A stretch of DNA of 64,000 nucleotides from Undaria pinnatifida (GCA_012845835.1 JABAKD010000020.1:3544936-3608935); one strand, 5' to 3'. Shown: positions 22,712 through 35,499, numbered from the stretch's first letter. Made by a program: numbers and translations. Notes: generated from the sequence alone by a model not told the origin.

Positions 22712-24155
22712 ACGTGCGTTCGCACAGCGGCAGCAGAAGACGCTCTTTGCGACTCGGATGCAGAGCGAGGGTTGCTGCAAAGAGCAGTCGTTGCTGAAGT
22801 TCTCGATGCTGCCTCGCACTTGATGGTGTCAATATTTGGCGGAGGAGAAACAGGAATCGTGTCACCTGCTGTTGGCCTATGTGTACGGGGAACACGGTCC
22901 TTGGGGTTCTCGCTCATCCGCTCGTGTTCCCTTTGCCCCTTGTCCCTCGTTGTTGCGGGTCGGGGGTCGGGGGTCGAGATTTTTTCGCGGGAGTTCGACT
23001 TGCTCTTGGGCGTTTCTGGAGAGGGATTGTGTGGTCGAAAAGCAAGGGAAAAAGTCCAAAATCGTCCGCGCATACAACAACTACAACTACCCACCAGTAC
23101 ACCGCACCAACTGCCGCTGCTGCGGCTGCTGTGCTACTGATAGTGCTACTGTGCTAGTGCATTATTCACTCTACAAGCATGCATTCGACATATTTTAGAT
23201 GTAGGGGCCGGTTACCGATGGCCCACAGTTTCTGGGCGGCTGCGCCGACATTGTTATGATCAACCGACGGACCCGGCTCGTGCGGACATGGTTCAATCGG
23301 GAGCTGTTCGATAGGGTGACCGCTCCCCGTTCACCCGGGAGGTACGCACCCTTAATCTCGAGGTGATGGAGATTTGTGCTGTACTTTTACGGGCGTATGA
23401 TGCGTACTCTCGGGTACTAAGAACACTTCGTTCTGCTCCGAACGAGCACGTCGTACCTCCTCCCTCTGCCCCAATAAGGTCAAATACGATACTTCGAAAA
23501 GTACATAATAATGCCGAGATAACCACCCGAAAACGGTATACTTCCCTCTGCGAAGAGCGTAAAGCGGACGAACAACTAGCAGCGAAAACGCCGGGTGATG
23601 TTTAGGACGATAACCGATAGGGGGAATCCGGAATGAGGCCGGCCAGGAAAGAAGAAATAAGTGGTTCCAATGCCTATTGCAGCAATGAGTGAGTATACCC
23701 CGATTTAAAAGAGCACACCCCGCGACGAGCCGAAACAAGCGACCTTATCTACACAAACATTTCTCTTATAACTGTGGTGGGAAATGCATTGCCTTTAGTA
23801 TAGGTGGGTCATGCCGATTTCGCCATTCTCAAGGCCCGAATGCTCTTATCCTGGAGGCGCACTTTAATTGGGGTACCAACTGAAACTAAGAGCTGGGGCG
23901 ACCCCAACCAAGGTGTTTCGAGCCACCGAGGCATCCGTGGAAGGCACCCGTTTGTTAATCCAAGTACATGCGATGGTGCGGTTTACGGCGTTAGAAGGGG
24001 AGCAAGTATTACCAGGGGGTCGTCGAGGTGGCGGATCGTTTCATGGTGCGATGGTCTCAGGAGGAGGCGGAGAGGACCTGGCTACACCACGCAGCAGATA
24101 ACGACAAGAATGGCGGCAAGAAGAAAGAGAGAGGGCGCGGAGGGGGGGGTGGTCG
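22712..24155. other. Spacer, no supported gene
   Basis: This is upstream of the YidD gene. Frames overlap on both strands at 22700-23200 without protein character. No promoter motif was recognised. Confidence 0.4.
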
Positions 24156-24475
24156 GGTGCAATAAGGGCGGCTTCTTACGAATTTCCGCCGGAGCGAGTG
24201 AGGAGGACCCGAGGCGATAAACCCCGGGTTCGGACTCGCATGTTGCTTCCGAGGCCTGGTGCTCCCGCAAGGGGACAATATAGGCCCAAAGAGCCGAGGA
24301 CTGGTGTTCCCAGATGGGGACATTGCAGACCCAAATGCCCAACGAGGCTACCGACGGGTTGGCACCGTCAGTGTTGCACTCTTTTTCGGGTGCAATGAGG
24401 GCGGCTTCTTACGAGTTTCCGCCAGCGAGTGAGGAGGACCCAAGGCGATAAACCCCGGGTTCGGACTCGCATGTT
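24156..24475 (+). repeat. Direct repeat pair of about 90 bp
   Basis: 24156-24247 and 24388-24475 share GGGTGCAAT-AGGGCGGCTTC through CCCGGGTTCGGACTCGCATG with few differences. Each ends with a B-box-like GGTTCGGACTC, but no A box at tRNA spacing was found. The role is unknown. Confidence 0.75.
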
Positions 24476-24779
24476 AAAAGAAAGAAAGAAAAGAAAAAAA
24501 ATTACCTGGCTGGAGGAAACCACGCTTCAAGCGCTAGTTTCCGCCGCCGGTACTACGCCGTGAGAATCGTCCGCAGACGGCGTAGGAGCCCGTGGGCTCT
24601 TGACAGAGGCAATCTGTGCTGCATTACTGGACAGGCTAGCAACAGAACACGAGCATCTTCTGAAACCAAAATAGGTACCCCCCGACAGTGTTGACTACTC
24701 GCAACAGGAGGGTGAAAGCCTCAGGCACATGCTCCTCCTGCCATGGCTCTTGACACTTTTTGCCTGCTACCACGACCAC

Positions 24780-25198
24780 CTCGTGTTCCTGGCTCCATAG
24801 CCAGACGGTTAGAGGTGTGGGAGTGGGTTTTGAGGAGCCGCATCTTCGACTAATGGTCTAGTTCGTACAACCGGAGTTTCCCCGAATCTCCCATATTTCT
24901 GCATATGCGACTCATCAGGGTGGGCTAGTGTTAAGATACGGCCTCGAAAGGCCTGAGAGTATCCGAATTTGAGATCATTTGGATGGGTTTCGTATGATAA
25001 GGTTGGCGGTTTATATCCGGGGAAGTTAGGATTTAGATCGGAGGCACGCGCCTCCGATCTCAGAAGCTATCCCGGGCTCTGGTGGAAACGAATAAAGCTA
25101 CATCTCTACGAAGGAACGAAAGTGAGTACTCTCCAAGGACCTGCTCAATTGGCAGACCTGCAGGGGGCACTCTGTGTCCCCCACCTTTAATTTCACAG
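24780..25198 (-). repeat. Hairpin-bearing dispersed repeat, copy A
   Basis: This is homologous over about 400 bp to 48782-49215, which lies in the opposite orientation. It carries a 26-base near-perfect palindrome at 25035-25060 with arms AGATCGGAGGC. Shared blocks include CAGGGTGGGCTAGTGTTAA and CTGCAGGGGGCACTCTGTG. Confidence 0.85.
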
Positions 25199-25840
25199 GG
25201 GGTAGTGATACCGCTGTTGGAACGAAAACAAAAATTACATGGCAGATCGTGCGGCACGGTCGTTCCAGTTCGACTATTAACAGTGAGTAGAACTTGTGCA
25301 ATAGGGGAAAAATAACGTCTGCATACTGAATAGGGACTCGGGGTGGCCGCGGGCAGAGCTCTTGGCGCTCTATGCGGGATCCCGTGCGTGTAATTATCGG
25401 GTGTTGTTGGAAATCCAAAAAACAAAAAAAGAAGAGGTGTGTGAGGGCCAGACTGGACTGATAAAATGGGGCCTATAACTGGCTGCAGGTAGTAAAGTCG
25501 TTCTACGATAGCCCCCCCCCTGAAAGTTTAACGAATACCGGTGAAAAAACGAAGATCTGAGCACATAAACCCCGGTTCGAGACCAACTATATTGGCCCTA
25601 TATCCTGCAGTCTGCGTCTCTAGCCACCCAGACCTGATAATAATTGACTAGTTGGTAGCACCCGGCATCAGCATTTTTTTTTTCGCAGTCTTTTCATTAA
25701 TTAATTGGCAACATAGAAAGACAACAAACACATTGCAATGTACTACCACCAAACAAAGTATGAAACGCATCCCCTAGATGTACCCATCGACGATGTGGGG
25801 ACTTGGCGCCGGTGCCGAAGCAGTCAAAAATTCCTAGCAT
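25199..25840. other. Spacer, no gene seen
   Basis: Only short frames are present. A B-box-like CCCGGTTCGAGACC is at 25571-25584 without a partner A box. Confidence 0.4.
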
Positions 25841-27255
25841 GGTACAGAAGAGGGGCCTATATAAGGCGGTCTGATTAAGGCGGTTGTTCGAGATAGGGCG
25901 GTCGAAAACTGCTTATTAACACGACAGACAGAAGATGCGAAATAGGGCGGCTACCGCCCTATATAGCAACGGACCCTATATAAGGCGATAGCCGCCTATT
26001 CAGGGCGCCTACCGCCCTACGTATTCAGGGCGGGTACCGCCCTATCCACGGCCCACTTTCGCCTCCACATCAGTACAAAACCTCGCTCTGGTGCTGCTTT
26101 TGAGCGAGGTATAGGCAGCAGTATCACATCCCCACTGCTGCTGTTGTTGCTGCTGCGGAAACACACACCCTTAGCACACAACGAACAGAGGGGATACGCA
26201 CGATGCCCTGTACAGCAGGCGAACATGTGTTTGGTTCCAGCCCGCACCCCCGAGCGCCCTGACGGCCACGAATGTCGCGGAAAAAGGCGGTGGTCGACTG
26301 CACGGACTCTGAGGTGAAGCCGATCCGGACTGCGACAACCCAATGCAGCGCGTCTGCCATTATTGCCTTGCCGCCTAGCGATCTTCGAAAGGCAAGGGCA
26401 AGGCGGCATATCTCCCGGCGGGAAAGCGCAAGGCGTCGGACACGGGCGGTGTTGGGGCGGGGCCATGGAAGAACGCAAAGTCTGGAACAGACAATACGGG
26501 GCACGGGAGCGGTGCCCCCCCGGCCTACGTGGAACTTTCGTCGCACTTCGTTTCTCTGGAGAGCGCAGCGGAGGCGTGCGGCAATGGCGATGCCTCCTTC
26601 TATCTGCAGAAGGCAAGGATGTCGTTCATCAAAGCACATGCCTCTAAGCCAGTGCAGCAGGCAGACATTAGGCAATTTTGTGAGCCTCAACAATGCCAAG
26701 GAGGGGGGGCACAGCGGAGGACTGTAGTGCAGTACAGTAGTCAGTACAGTAGTACAGTGTCGTAGAATAGGTTGGAGCTCTGTTTGTGAATGTGTAGCAA
26801 AGCAAAGAGTCCTCTCCGTATAACAGTACGGCAGTGTGTATCTTCTCTGGGTGGAGTGCGTCTTCGGCGGGCTCTGTCGCCCGCAGCTCAGTTAATTAAT
26901 ATTATATTTCTCAACATGCAAAGTGTGTGTGCAACGGTCTGCTCTGCTGTGCTTTGGTGTGTGTTTGACACCACACATATTCACTGGGGTTCAGCACTGG
27001 TGCTGCTGCTACGCTGCACCTTCCTTCTCTGAGCACACGTATGATATCCCTCTTCGTGACGCCCTCTGGGTCATCTTCTGGGTCAGAGGCACTCTGTGCT
27101 GTACCTTAAAAGGCGGTATGCACTCGATAGGGCGGTTACCGCCTTATTGGGATATCACAAAAAGCCCAATAGGGCGGTCAACTGCCCTAACTCCAATAGG
27201 GCGGTCAAAATCTCGGTGCACTATACCGCCTTATATAGCTCCCCCCGACTGTACC
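25841..27255. mobile_element. 1.4-kb inverted-repeat element with AGGGCGG subterminal repeats
   Basis: The left end GGTACAG...TATATAAGGCGGT (25841-25869) is mirrored at the right end (27224-27255). Both inner borders carry many direct and inverted TAGGGCGG / CCGCCCTA copies (25870-26045 and 27107-27200), like transposase-binding repeats. Between them, a plus-strand frame near 26525-26680 encodes YVELSSHFVSLESAAEACG followed by a helical segment, possibly a decayed element protein. No transposase or clear target duplication was seen, so the superfamily is open. Confidence 0.6.
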
Positions 27256-29155
27256 GGTAATCGGAAGGACATTTACTCTGGTTAAGATTGAAAATCGATC
27301 GGACAAGAACAAATTCATCACACTGGAGTCCCAAGTGGTAAACCGTTGGGGAATAACATTATGTGCTCGATCCTGGTGGTTTGGTTTAACGTGCCTCATC
27401 ATTCGATGCAGCAAGCTTACCGTGGCATGATTGTGAACGTCCATGGCAAAGGGGCTGGTTTCGCATTATTCAGCCAAGAGAGAAAACCGTTGAACGCCTT
27501 GCAACAGCTTGTCGCGTTCTCTTCGCCGAGGCCAAGGTCGCTAAAGGAGGGAGGTGTAATTTGCGCACGACGCGAAGGGCTGATCGCCTAAAAGATCTTG
27601 TCCTGGCAGCCTTGTAAAGCTGCAGGACTACACGTAGGAATGCAGAAAAGTAGAGGTATATGGAGGGAATAATTGGGGTTGCGGGCGTATTTTCAATGCC
27701 ACACGGTAATTTCGGCCCAGCAGCTCATTTTGTATTCGTCCCAACCAAAACGAAAGGTAGGCAAGTCTCAGGTGGGTGACATGGTCGATGTGGCTCAACT
27801 ACCGATGCGAAACCCCTCCGTAGACATCGCATTCAGAATGATCGAATACGAAACTCAATGTTTACCCAAATGGCAACGTGTCGTTTGCGCTCAAGTCTAA
27901 GAGCACTACTCGCATTGTGAATTGACAGCTGCGTCTTCCCCGCGATTAATGTTGAAATAAGAAAAAATGGCGCCTACATAATGTCATACTTTGTTTTTTA
28001 CAGGACCGCCATAGCAAGCAGTTGAGCCATCATCTAATTATCGTCTAGAGGTAGGCCCTGTTACACTGTCAGATCCGGGCATTTTGAGTCGGTTGATGAC
28101 CTCATGACCCCGTGACGGAGCACGTCTGCACGCTACAAACACATGCTACGTCAAAGGTAAACTTCTACCGGGTGTGGCTATCGATCGAAACGGCACTGTC
28201 CCATCGCTCTTGCAACGACTCAGCTGCAGCAACGAAACGACTGTGAGCATCTAGCTGTGATAGCTGGTTGGTTGGTGCTACACGCGCCCTTTATGGGTTT
28301 CATTACGATTAATACCAGATGTATAAGTGTAAAGCGTACTCCGCGCTCAACCTGCGACAAGAAACCCCTTTATTATTAGTACCAGGTATGTACTTAAAAC
28401 AACGTATCATTCAGCTGAAGGCTACACACGACCATCGTCCAATCGCTGAGTCGAATCGCGTTCTCGAAAAACACGTGATAATATATCAAACAGCCAAACT
28501 ATAAACCCATGCACAGGGCGATTGCACCTTACGGGCTTAAAATACCCTCGACGGCGTCGTCCGTCTCTCCGAGAGCGCCAGCTTGTAAGCAAGCACGTAC
28601 ATTAAGAGACATGAACAAATAAACACAATGGAAATCAGGAACAAACCATACGTACACGTAGTGGTACCGACTTGCCAGGTACCTGCTGTCACCTGACGAG
28701 GTACGCCAGCAGTATCTACTTCAAATACTTAAAAAACACTTCCAAGGTCTGGTGGACAGCTGGCGTCGCCCCCCTGCAATCAAGAGCTCTCTACCCCCTC
28801 GATCCCATGACATCGACACTTAGGATTTACCGCACGCAACTAGATCAGCTCACAGCGAGGTCAGCTCAAAGCGATCCATTAGCCACAACTTTCGCAGGCC
28901 CCCTTAGGCAGCCGTTCGCGCCCTCTCCCCTGCTGTGGCGCTGCAAGCTTCCTCATTTTCCCGCTACAGGCGAAGATAAATACCTCTACATAAATACGAT
29001 ACGTCGTGTATGTATAGCAGCTTCGACAAGACGTTAACGAAATCGAAACCTGTCAATAAAAACTCAAACAGATCCATAATGCCGCGTCCTAGCTACAACG
29101 CTATGACGAGCAACGTGCTAACAGTTGTAGTTCCCCCTTGTGCATATAGGTGATC
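27256..29155. other. Spacer, no supported gene
   Basis: Plus-strand frames at 27346-27591 and 27673-27900 are open but match no family I recognise and lack convincing splice context. A TACCAGGTA motif lies near 28380. Confidence 0.4.
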
Positions 29156-32100
29156 TCATATATAGTACTCCTTCTCGTCGTCTTCGCTCTCGCCGTCATC
29201 CAGCAGGTCGCTGTACTGGTACCGCCTCAAGGCGGACACTTCGCCTTCCTCCTCGATGAAGCTGTCTCTTTCCCCCACGCCTTCCACGGAAGGCAGCTTA
29301 TCCGCAGCCCGCACGATGCTCTCCACCGCCGGCTGAGTCTGATTATTCAAGGTTGAGGGAAGGACGTGGGACAGAGTTGAGGACTGCTGTGTATTATACG
29401 GTTGCTGCCTCAAGTCGACGGGGGCTGCTTCCCGCTCAGCAACGCTAGAGGTGACCTTCGGTTCTATATATCACATTGACGACATACCACTCTCAAACCG
29501 AGCGGCGTGCTTGGCATACTGCTCAGCCGTAGTTTCCACTGAATTTGTTTGTACAAGATCTGTTGGAGCTATAATACTCGTACGTACATTCATGCTACGC
29601 CGTCATGGCAAGGGTACATCGATATCTTCAAGATGCAATGCCGTATACGGTGGTGTGTATCACCCGGGACGCTGCATGTCACACCCCTGGGGTATCCATC
29701 CACCCGGGTGGTAAACTAATGTAAATATCAAAACAACCTACCACTGTTCAATGCCTCAAGCTCAGTATGACTCCCATGATTTCCGCTCCCCCGAAATGCA
29801 GGACAGGCAGACAACAACCTTTCATCTGCCTGTCGTCTGTCGTCAGTTTCAACCTTGCACGTCGGCCTGGGCCAACCCGACCCCTGATTTAACCCTGACC
29901 CACACCCTTTGGGGGGCTCAAGGTCGGCAGGGGGAGTCGCGTGGCTCCGAAGCGTGCTTGGAGTGGCAGCAAAACTCCCTTGTCACCACTGCCATCACAC
30001 ACATTATATCCGCTCGCTCGGTGGTGCGTTTTATCGAGAACGACCACCCAATTCATCACAGAGATATGTTGTAACTAACATCCCTGGAGTACGCCACACC
30101 ACGTGATGAGCGTTTAATAGCCCAAAATGTTTTCACCGGGGGTACGACAGACATCGTGGTATACCGATACATGTATGGTATGCAGCTGGCTGCGGCATAA
30201 ATAGTAATACGTAGTGGGCATGGAGACACATTTGCATCACGACACGTACGTTGTTGTTGTTGTTGTTCTCACATTAACTCGCATAATCAAGTCCGTGGTC
30301 ACAGGACAGGCTCCAGTCACTCTGGAGCTGAGGAATACCCCAGGGAAACACACACAACCCAAGGTGGTACACGCATATATCACAGCTGACGCAATTCATG
30401 CTTCCACCAGAAACATGTAAAAGTGAAATCGGGAGTCAGTCTACGATGTGCCAGGTCCAGGCCGGTGCATACGTCTCACTACTCACGCCTGGAGAAACCA
30501 AATATTCCGATTGCCACCCAAGGAAGACTACCACGTATATATTACACGTAGTATCTATCACTACGCATACGCACGACAGGCATAAGTCAATTGGAGAAGA
30601 AGAAACAAAGAAAAGAAAAGAAGGTAAAGGAAAGGAAAGAAAAGAGAAGAGAAGAGAAACGAAACGAAAAAGGCAAGCAAAGAGAAGAAAAAGACGAGAA
30701 AAGCAAGAAAAGACAAGACAAGAAAGCAAGGAAAGAAGAAGAAGAGAAAAAAAAGAAAAAAGAAACAGAAAAAGAGAAGAAAGAAAAATGTCATACTAGC
30801 AGACCCTAGGAACTGGCTAAGGATGGCATTGGGCTAACAGAGGGTATCACGTCCATCATCAATGGCACCTGGGAGAGAACGCAACATAGCGAAGAAGTCA
30901 GGGCAGTCTTATGCTATATTGTGACGGCCATTAGAAGGCCTACAACTTTCAATACGATGGCCAAACCCAGACTTCAGTCTCTTGGGCATGACGCAATCAT
31001 CACCGCCGCGGAAAGCATGGGGCACGTATCGAACAGAGAAGAGAGGATCGAACCCACGTGAGTAAGCACCAAATGGACGCGGCGTGTCGGGACTGCTGCC
31101 CCCTTCACGTTGGCTCTTAGGCAAGAACCGGGCTGGGCGAAGGGAGACGGAGAGGGGGAAATACTCTGTCTGGGAAAAACGGAGGGTGGAATGGAGGAAA
31201 TCGGAGGCTCGGAAGAAGAGGAGGAGACGTATATAAGCTGGGCACAACTTAGGCTGACTCCCGATTTCACTTTTTATCTATTTTTCTGGCGGAGGCATGA
31301 ATTGCGTCAGCTATGATATTCGTATGCGTGTACCACTTTTGGTTTCTGTTTTTTTCCTGGGTATTCCTCAGCTCCAGAGTGACTGGAGCCTGTCCTGTGA
31401 CCACGGACTTGATTATGCGAGTTGATGTGAGAACAACAACACCCTGGTACGTAGTAACATTGTTTTCACATGAGTTCACTGCCATAGTTTAAATAATTGC
31501 TCAAAAGACAAGCACACGACAAACTCCCCTAATTAGCACCAGCTACCAGGTACGCACCGCGACAACCACCATGCTGCGGGCGATCAGGTCGGTGGATACG
31601 CCCAACAGATGCACACAAGGCGCAAGAATTCTGTCGGCGCTGACGGCAGATTTTACGGGAACGCAATCTTTCGGAGGGCAACTCATCGATTGCCAAAAAG
31701 CCAAAACGTGGAGGGTAGGGTACGTTTTTCAAGTGCACGAGTACGTAACGGTGGCAAGGACTACAGAGCCAGTCCGGTTTTACAACAAAGCTGCTCCATC
31801 CAGAAAACGCCCAAGAACCCAGCAGCTATACGACACAGCTGTTGAACAGAAACATATCGGTGGGCAAATGAAACTTTCACACACGGCCTATAACACCCCT
31901 CAAAATACACGGTAGGCACCAACCTTCCGGTACCCGAGCAACCAGCAACAACATATCAAATTCTCAACACGCAAGTTCATGTTGAATTCTTAAGAGGGAA
32001 TTTGCCACCGGGAACAAGCGCCAAAAACCGGGAAAAGAAAAACAGCACAAAGCAGGACGCGAGTCGAGAAAAATACAGTGCCTACCTCGGACACCTCCGC

Positions 32101-32639
32101 GGTCACTGTTTGCGATGGTCGGGGTTTGTGCGCGTCCGCCATTCCCCACAGCCGCTCGGCCTTTAGCTCCGCAGCTTGCGCGTCGAGAACCGGCAACCCG
32201 ACACGTTCAGGGGTTGCCGCCTTCGCGCCAGCGCTCATCCAGCACCGCACGTTAGCGGACCTGACGCCGCAACCTGGACGGACATAAACTAGCACCAGAA
32301 AATCATGAGGTGTTGGAATGAGGACTGAACGACAACATGGACAAGAAATATCTTGACGAATACCGGGCTAGGCCCTGGGTAGAGATGAACAGGGAGATGA
32401 TGGGGTCAAGGCGGAACTGACAACAAGTGAAATGAGCAGTGAGGATGGGGAGGAAGGAGGGCGGAGGGTAGCCCCACGCAAGTAAATGTTGGTTGAACTT
32501 CAAACGGAACGACTTGAAGCGGCTCACCTGCTGCTGTCTGTCTGGCCGCGGCTCCCACTGGCGCCACAAAGGCGCTCGCCGGTCGCAGTACTACCGCCAT
32601 GGCGAACACCTCCACCGGCCGCCTACCGCACACGTGCAT
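29156..32639 (-). CDS. Unrecognised, probably plastid-targeted protein
   Basis: Exons: 32639-32528 (ATG at 32639), 32273-32086, a third ending at 31558 whose upper border is unresolved (about 31700), and 29343-29156 with the stop. Donors are GTGAGC, GTAGGC and GTGCGT; acceptors are GTCCAG and AATCAG. The first join is phase 1, and exons 3 and 4 join in phase 0. Residues 1-23 form a leader ending ASA|FVAP, the stramenopile plastid cleavage motif with Phe at +1. Exon 2 encodes LPVLDAQAAELKAERLWGM, exon 3 ADRILAPCVHLLGVSTDLIA, and exon 4 an acidic C-terminus (LLDDGESEDDEKEYYI). Exon 2 ends in phase 0, but no phase-0 acceptor precedes exon 3, so a further small exon is likely. No family is recognised. 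The last intron carries a 1.2-kb element. Confidence 0.65.
30248..31450. mobile_element. 1.2-kb inverted-repeat element in the last intron of the plastid-protein gene
   Basis: 30248-30420 and 31450-31285 are inverted copies of about 170 bp. They share TCTCACAT-AACTCGCATAA, GTCCGTGGTCACAGGACAGG and, near the inner border, CAGCT-(AT)GACGCAATTCATGC. The interior has a purine-rich tract (30590-30790) and no coding frame. Outer ends are (TTG)n and its inverse. A B-box-like GGTTCGATCC is on the minus strand near 31045. The target duplication is unclear (CGTACG versus GTACGTAG nearby). Confidence 0.75.
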
Positions 32640-33847
32640 CGTCGTCTCACGAACAGAGGTCGGAGTGATCTGGGCGCTGTGACTGCGATACGAGTCAGTA
32701 CACCTGCTGCGTTGTCTGTTGTAATCTCGTACGACCCTTGTCTGTGACGCTTCTGAGGTAGCAGTTGCCGCAAACTCGCTTTGTTGGTTGCACCTGACTC
32801 TATCACGAGTCCTTAACCGGAAAGCGATAAGCACCGTGTCAAGGTATCACTGATACCAGGCTCCTCTTCGAGCGTATCTATTCAAGGCGAACGCGGATGA
32901 GGTTCGTAGCGCGAGTGTACGCAGCGTTGTTCGACGAATCCCTGGCTAGGCAATACGATGGGATATGGGCCGCTGGAGTTCACATGTTTTCGAAGGCTTT
33001 ATGATTTTTGTGCGGCCTGCGGCCTGCGTGTTTTCTTGTTTTCCTCCTCAAAGCACGGAACGAGTGCTCCACCTCTAGTGCCTGCACTAGTAGCTCACGC
33101 AGTAGCAAAGTTCTTCTAGGTCATAGGAGCATAGTTTGCTGCAGTAGAAATAAGAGCGGGAGCGAATCAGCTTGGGAAGCCGGATACCTTTTTTGACGGC
33201 TAAAAAACCAAGAAAGTTTGAAGACAGGTGAGCTTTGTCCATAATGCACGCCACCCAGCCTTGGTGAAGCTTGTTGCAGTACGACTCGTACCACAGTGCC
33301 AGTACGTTTGATGTTGTCCTCTGACGGCCTGCGAGCAAAGATAGCGGTAGCGTCTTGCGTCTGCAGTCTGAGTGCTGAAGGACAAATGCAGGGCCTACTA
33401 AGATATAGTGTGCGGATGGAAGGCCTGTGTCTATGGGTGCGTTGGTGTGCTGCGCTCGTGGTGCTTTTGTACTGCTGCTGATGTACTCCATGTATTATGT
33501 ACGTGATACCGCCGACATATGATATTATACCTCTGTTTGCATGGTCAAGGCAACACTACTTCGTGCGAGTACAACGTACGTACGTAGCCTCGACGAATAC
33601 TAGCCCCACACCAGATTATTTTAGGCCACCATTGGCGTTATTCAAGGAATACAACTCAATACGCACAAAACGAGCATATCGTAGCGCTGCAGACTCTAAA
33701 ATGGTACGGTATGATAGTGCCTACCATCCATGTGATAGAGAAGTATAGACTAGTGGAAACTACAGCAGTAATGAAGTTATAAAATAGATGTGATGTTAGA
33801 TCTATTATTAGCTCAAAATTCCCCACCCAAAGTAAAAATTCCAACAC
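32640..33847. other. Spacer upstream of the plastid-protein gene
   Basis: No supported gene. Frames at 33087-33491 (minus) and 33008-33196 (plus) lack family similarity or splice context. Confidence 0.4.
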
Positions 33848-33849
33848 TT

Positions 33850-34015
33850 ACCATAATAGTGAACAAGAAATAGGACCCCTCCTAATAAAAACTCGCCCAT
33901 ATAGACTAGTACTCCGGAGTATATTACAAGTACCAACAACGCATCTTGCAAAGATGAGTATTGACCTGAAATTCGTCGAACTCACGGCTGACGTCCTTGA
34001 AATATTTTTTATAAA
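33850..34015 (+). repeat. Dispersed repeat with conserved TTCGTCGAACTCAC end, copy 2
   Basis: This is nearly the same as 37540-37678 from ATTACAAGTACCAACAACGC through CACGGCTGACGTCCTTGAAA, and ends in TTTTTTATAAAATA. Confidence 0.8.
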
Positions 34016-34541
34016 ATACAAAGGCTTCGCTCGCGGAAGGAGGAATGGACATTCAGTAGAAAGGCGGAAAAGAAGCACAAATGGCGCAACTGGCGACTTG
34101 AAAATGCCAAGAGGTCCATATATAGTACAACGGTCAAGGATGGAGACAAATATGATTATGAGTTTGTTATTATCATCCATTCGCCCAGTCCATGATGGGC
34201 ACGTCGGGGGACCTGCTTGGCATATCCTTCCACCTCTCAGGTAGCACCTGTACACTTACTAATAGCTCTCTCTAAGTCGATCATCAATAATAAATTATCG
34301 CAGTGCATAAACACCAGGCACGCGCTTGTCAAGGATAGAGACAGGAAAACTACAACTTAAGATGTAAAGGAGCGCAGTGCCAAAAAAAACATGCTGGAAG
34401 CAGGAACTTGAACGCACACACCGCAAACATGTGAAGTACATTTGTATTCCGAAGGACGAAGAGCATGCATTTAGGCATAGTGCTCAAAAACGATGCTGGT
34501 ATATAAAAACCCCAACTTAACGTTCTACAAAGAACGTGCTG

Positions 34542-35081
34542 TCAACATTGCTTCCGAAGGAGCATGCAGGCTTGCTTGGACTCCTCCTCAGCGGAGGTAC
34601 CCAGCACCTTGATCTCTTGTTTTTTGTCGATGTTCTTGTGGATCTGTCCTCAAACGTTGAAGCATAGCGGGAGGACGTCGATAAGTATGTGTAAAAAAGT
34701 ATTCGTACTTCTCTCCAGCAGACGTCGTAACCATCCAAGAGCTCCTTCTTTCGTTGTTAGTAATTGTTGTGATATTGTTGTACTTGCTCTTGGTACTTGG
34801 AAGAAGAGCCGCACTTCATAGACTATATTCGCACGCAATCCCCCAGTCTTGAGCAAGAGACATGGATGTCTCGACTCGTGACACACAGGACGCAAGATAA
34901 GAGTAGAACGTACCTCGATGTCGAACGCCCTCTTGGCACCGTGGGAATGGAATTCGGGATGTATATCGAGCAAGTGGTAGCCTGCCTTCTTCAGGAGGTC
35001 ACCGACCTTGATGTCGCCGGTGCACTTCGTGTTTATGTCCTCGCCGACTTGGCGGCCCCCGGCGACTGCTTCGCAGGGCTT
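34542..35081 (-). CDS. Last three exons of an unrecognised gene
   Basis: Exons 35081-34914 (56 codons), 34747-34709 (13 codons) and 34643-34542 (33 codons plus TGA) join in phase 0 at every border. Acceptors are TTTGCAG, CGAAAG and GGACAG; donors are GTACGT and GTACGA. The 102 residues include CTGDIKVGDLLKKAGYHLLD, HPEFHSHGAKRAFDIE|KELLDGYDVCWRE and a charged, Cys-tipped tail, ACMLLRKQC. The consistent phase, strong splice sites and protein-like sequence make this a real gene end. The upstream exons were not found; they lie above 35081, perhaps beyond the tandem repeat at 35500-36370. I do not recognise the family. Confidence 0.7.
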
Positions 35082-35499
35082 CTGCAAACGACAAGAACGG
35101 ATGGGAATACCTAGCGTTCAGTGAATGTTCAAAATAGTAAGGCCACGTAGCTGTCGTCGGTTTCCAAAGTTTGAAAGGAAGTCGTACAATTTAACACTGT
35201 TGTAATAAAAGCGGTCGTTTATGGGCAAAGCCCTGCCTGGTACCACGACGTTGCTAACACCTATGAAACCACCACTGGGACAAGAACGAACGGGATTCAC
35301 AGTCGCAACTGGTAAGCGTAAGCCCCGGTATACTGCTATATAAGGCCTACCGGCGGAATACCGACAACGAAGGGTAAGAGTCAGTACCTGCTGTATATAT
35401 TTTTCGGTTGTACTCTATTACTGCTGCTGTCAATACTAGTACGACCGACGTGTACTGCGAATCCTGAAGAGGTTGCGCACCCTACTTGTACTCGTTAAT

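Noticed and set aside
26017-26727. Overlapping Arg/Ala-rich frames on both strands
   Set aside because: They lie inside the AGGGCGG-type element, overlap each other in several frames and only a short plus-strand piece looks protein-like.
30590-30810. Lys/Glu-rich plus-strand and Phe/Leu-rich minus-strand frames
   Set aside because: Both come from a purine-rich low-complexity tract inside the inverted-repeat element.
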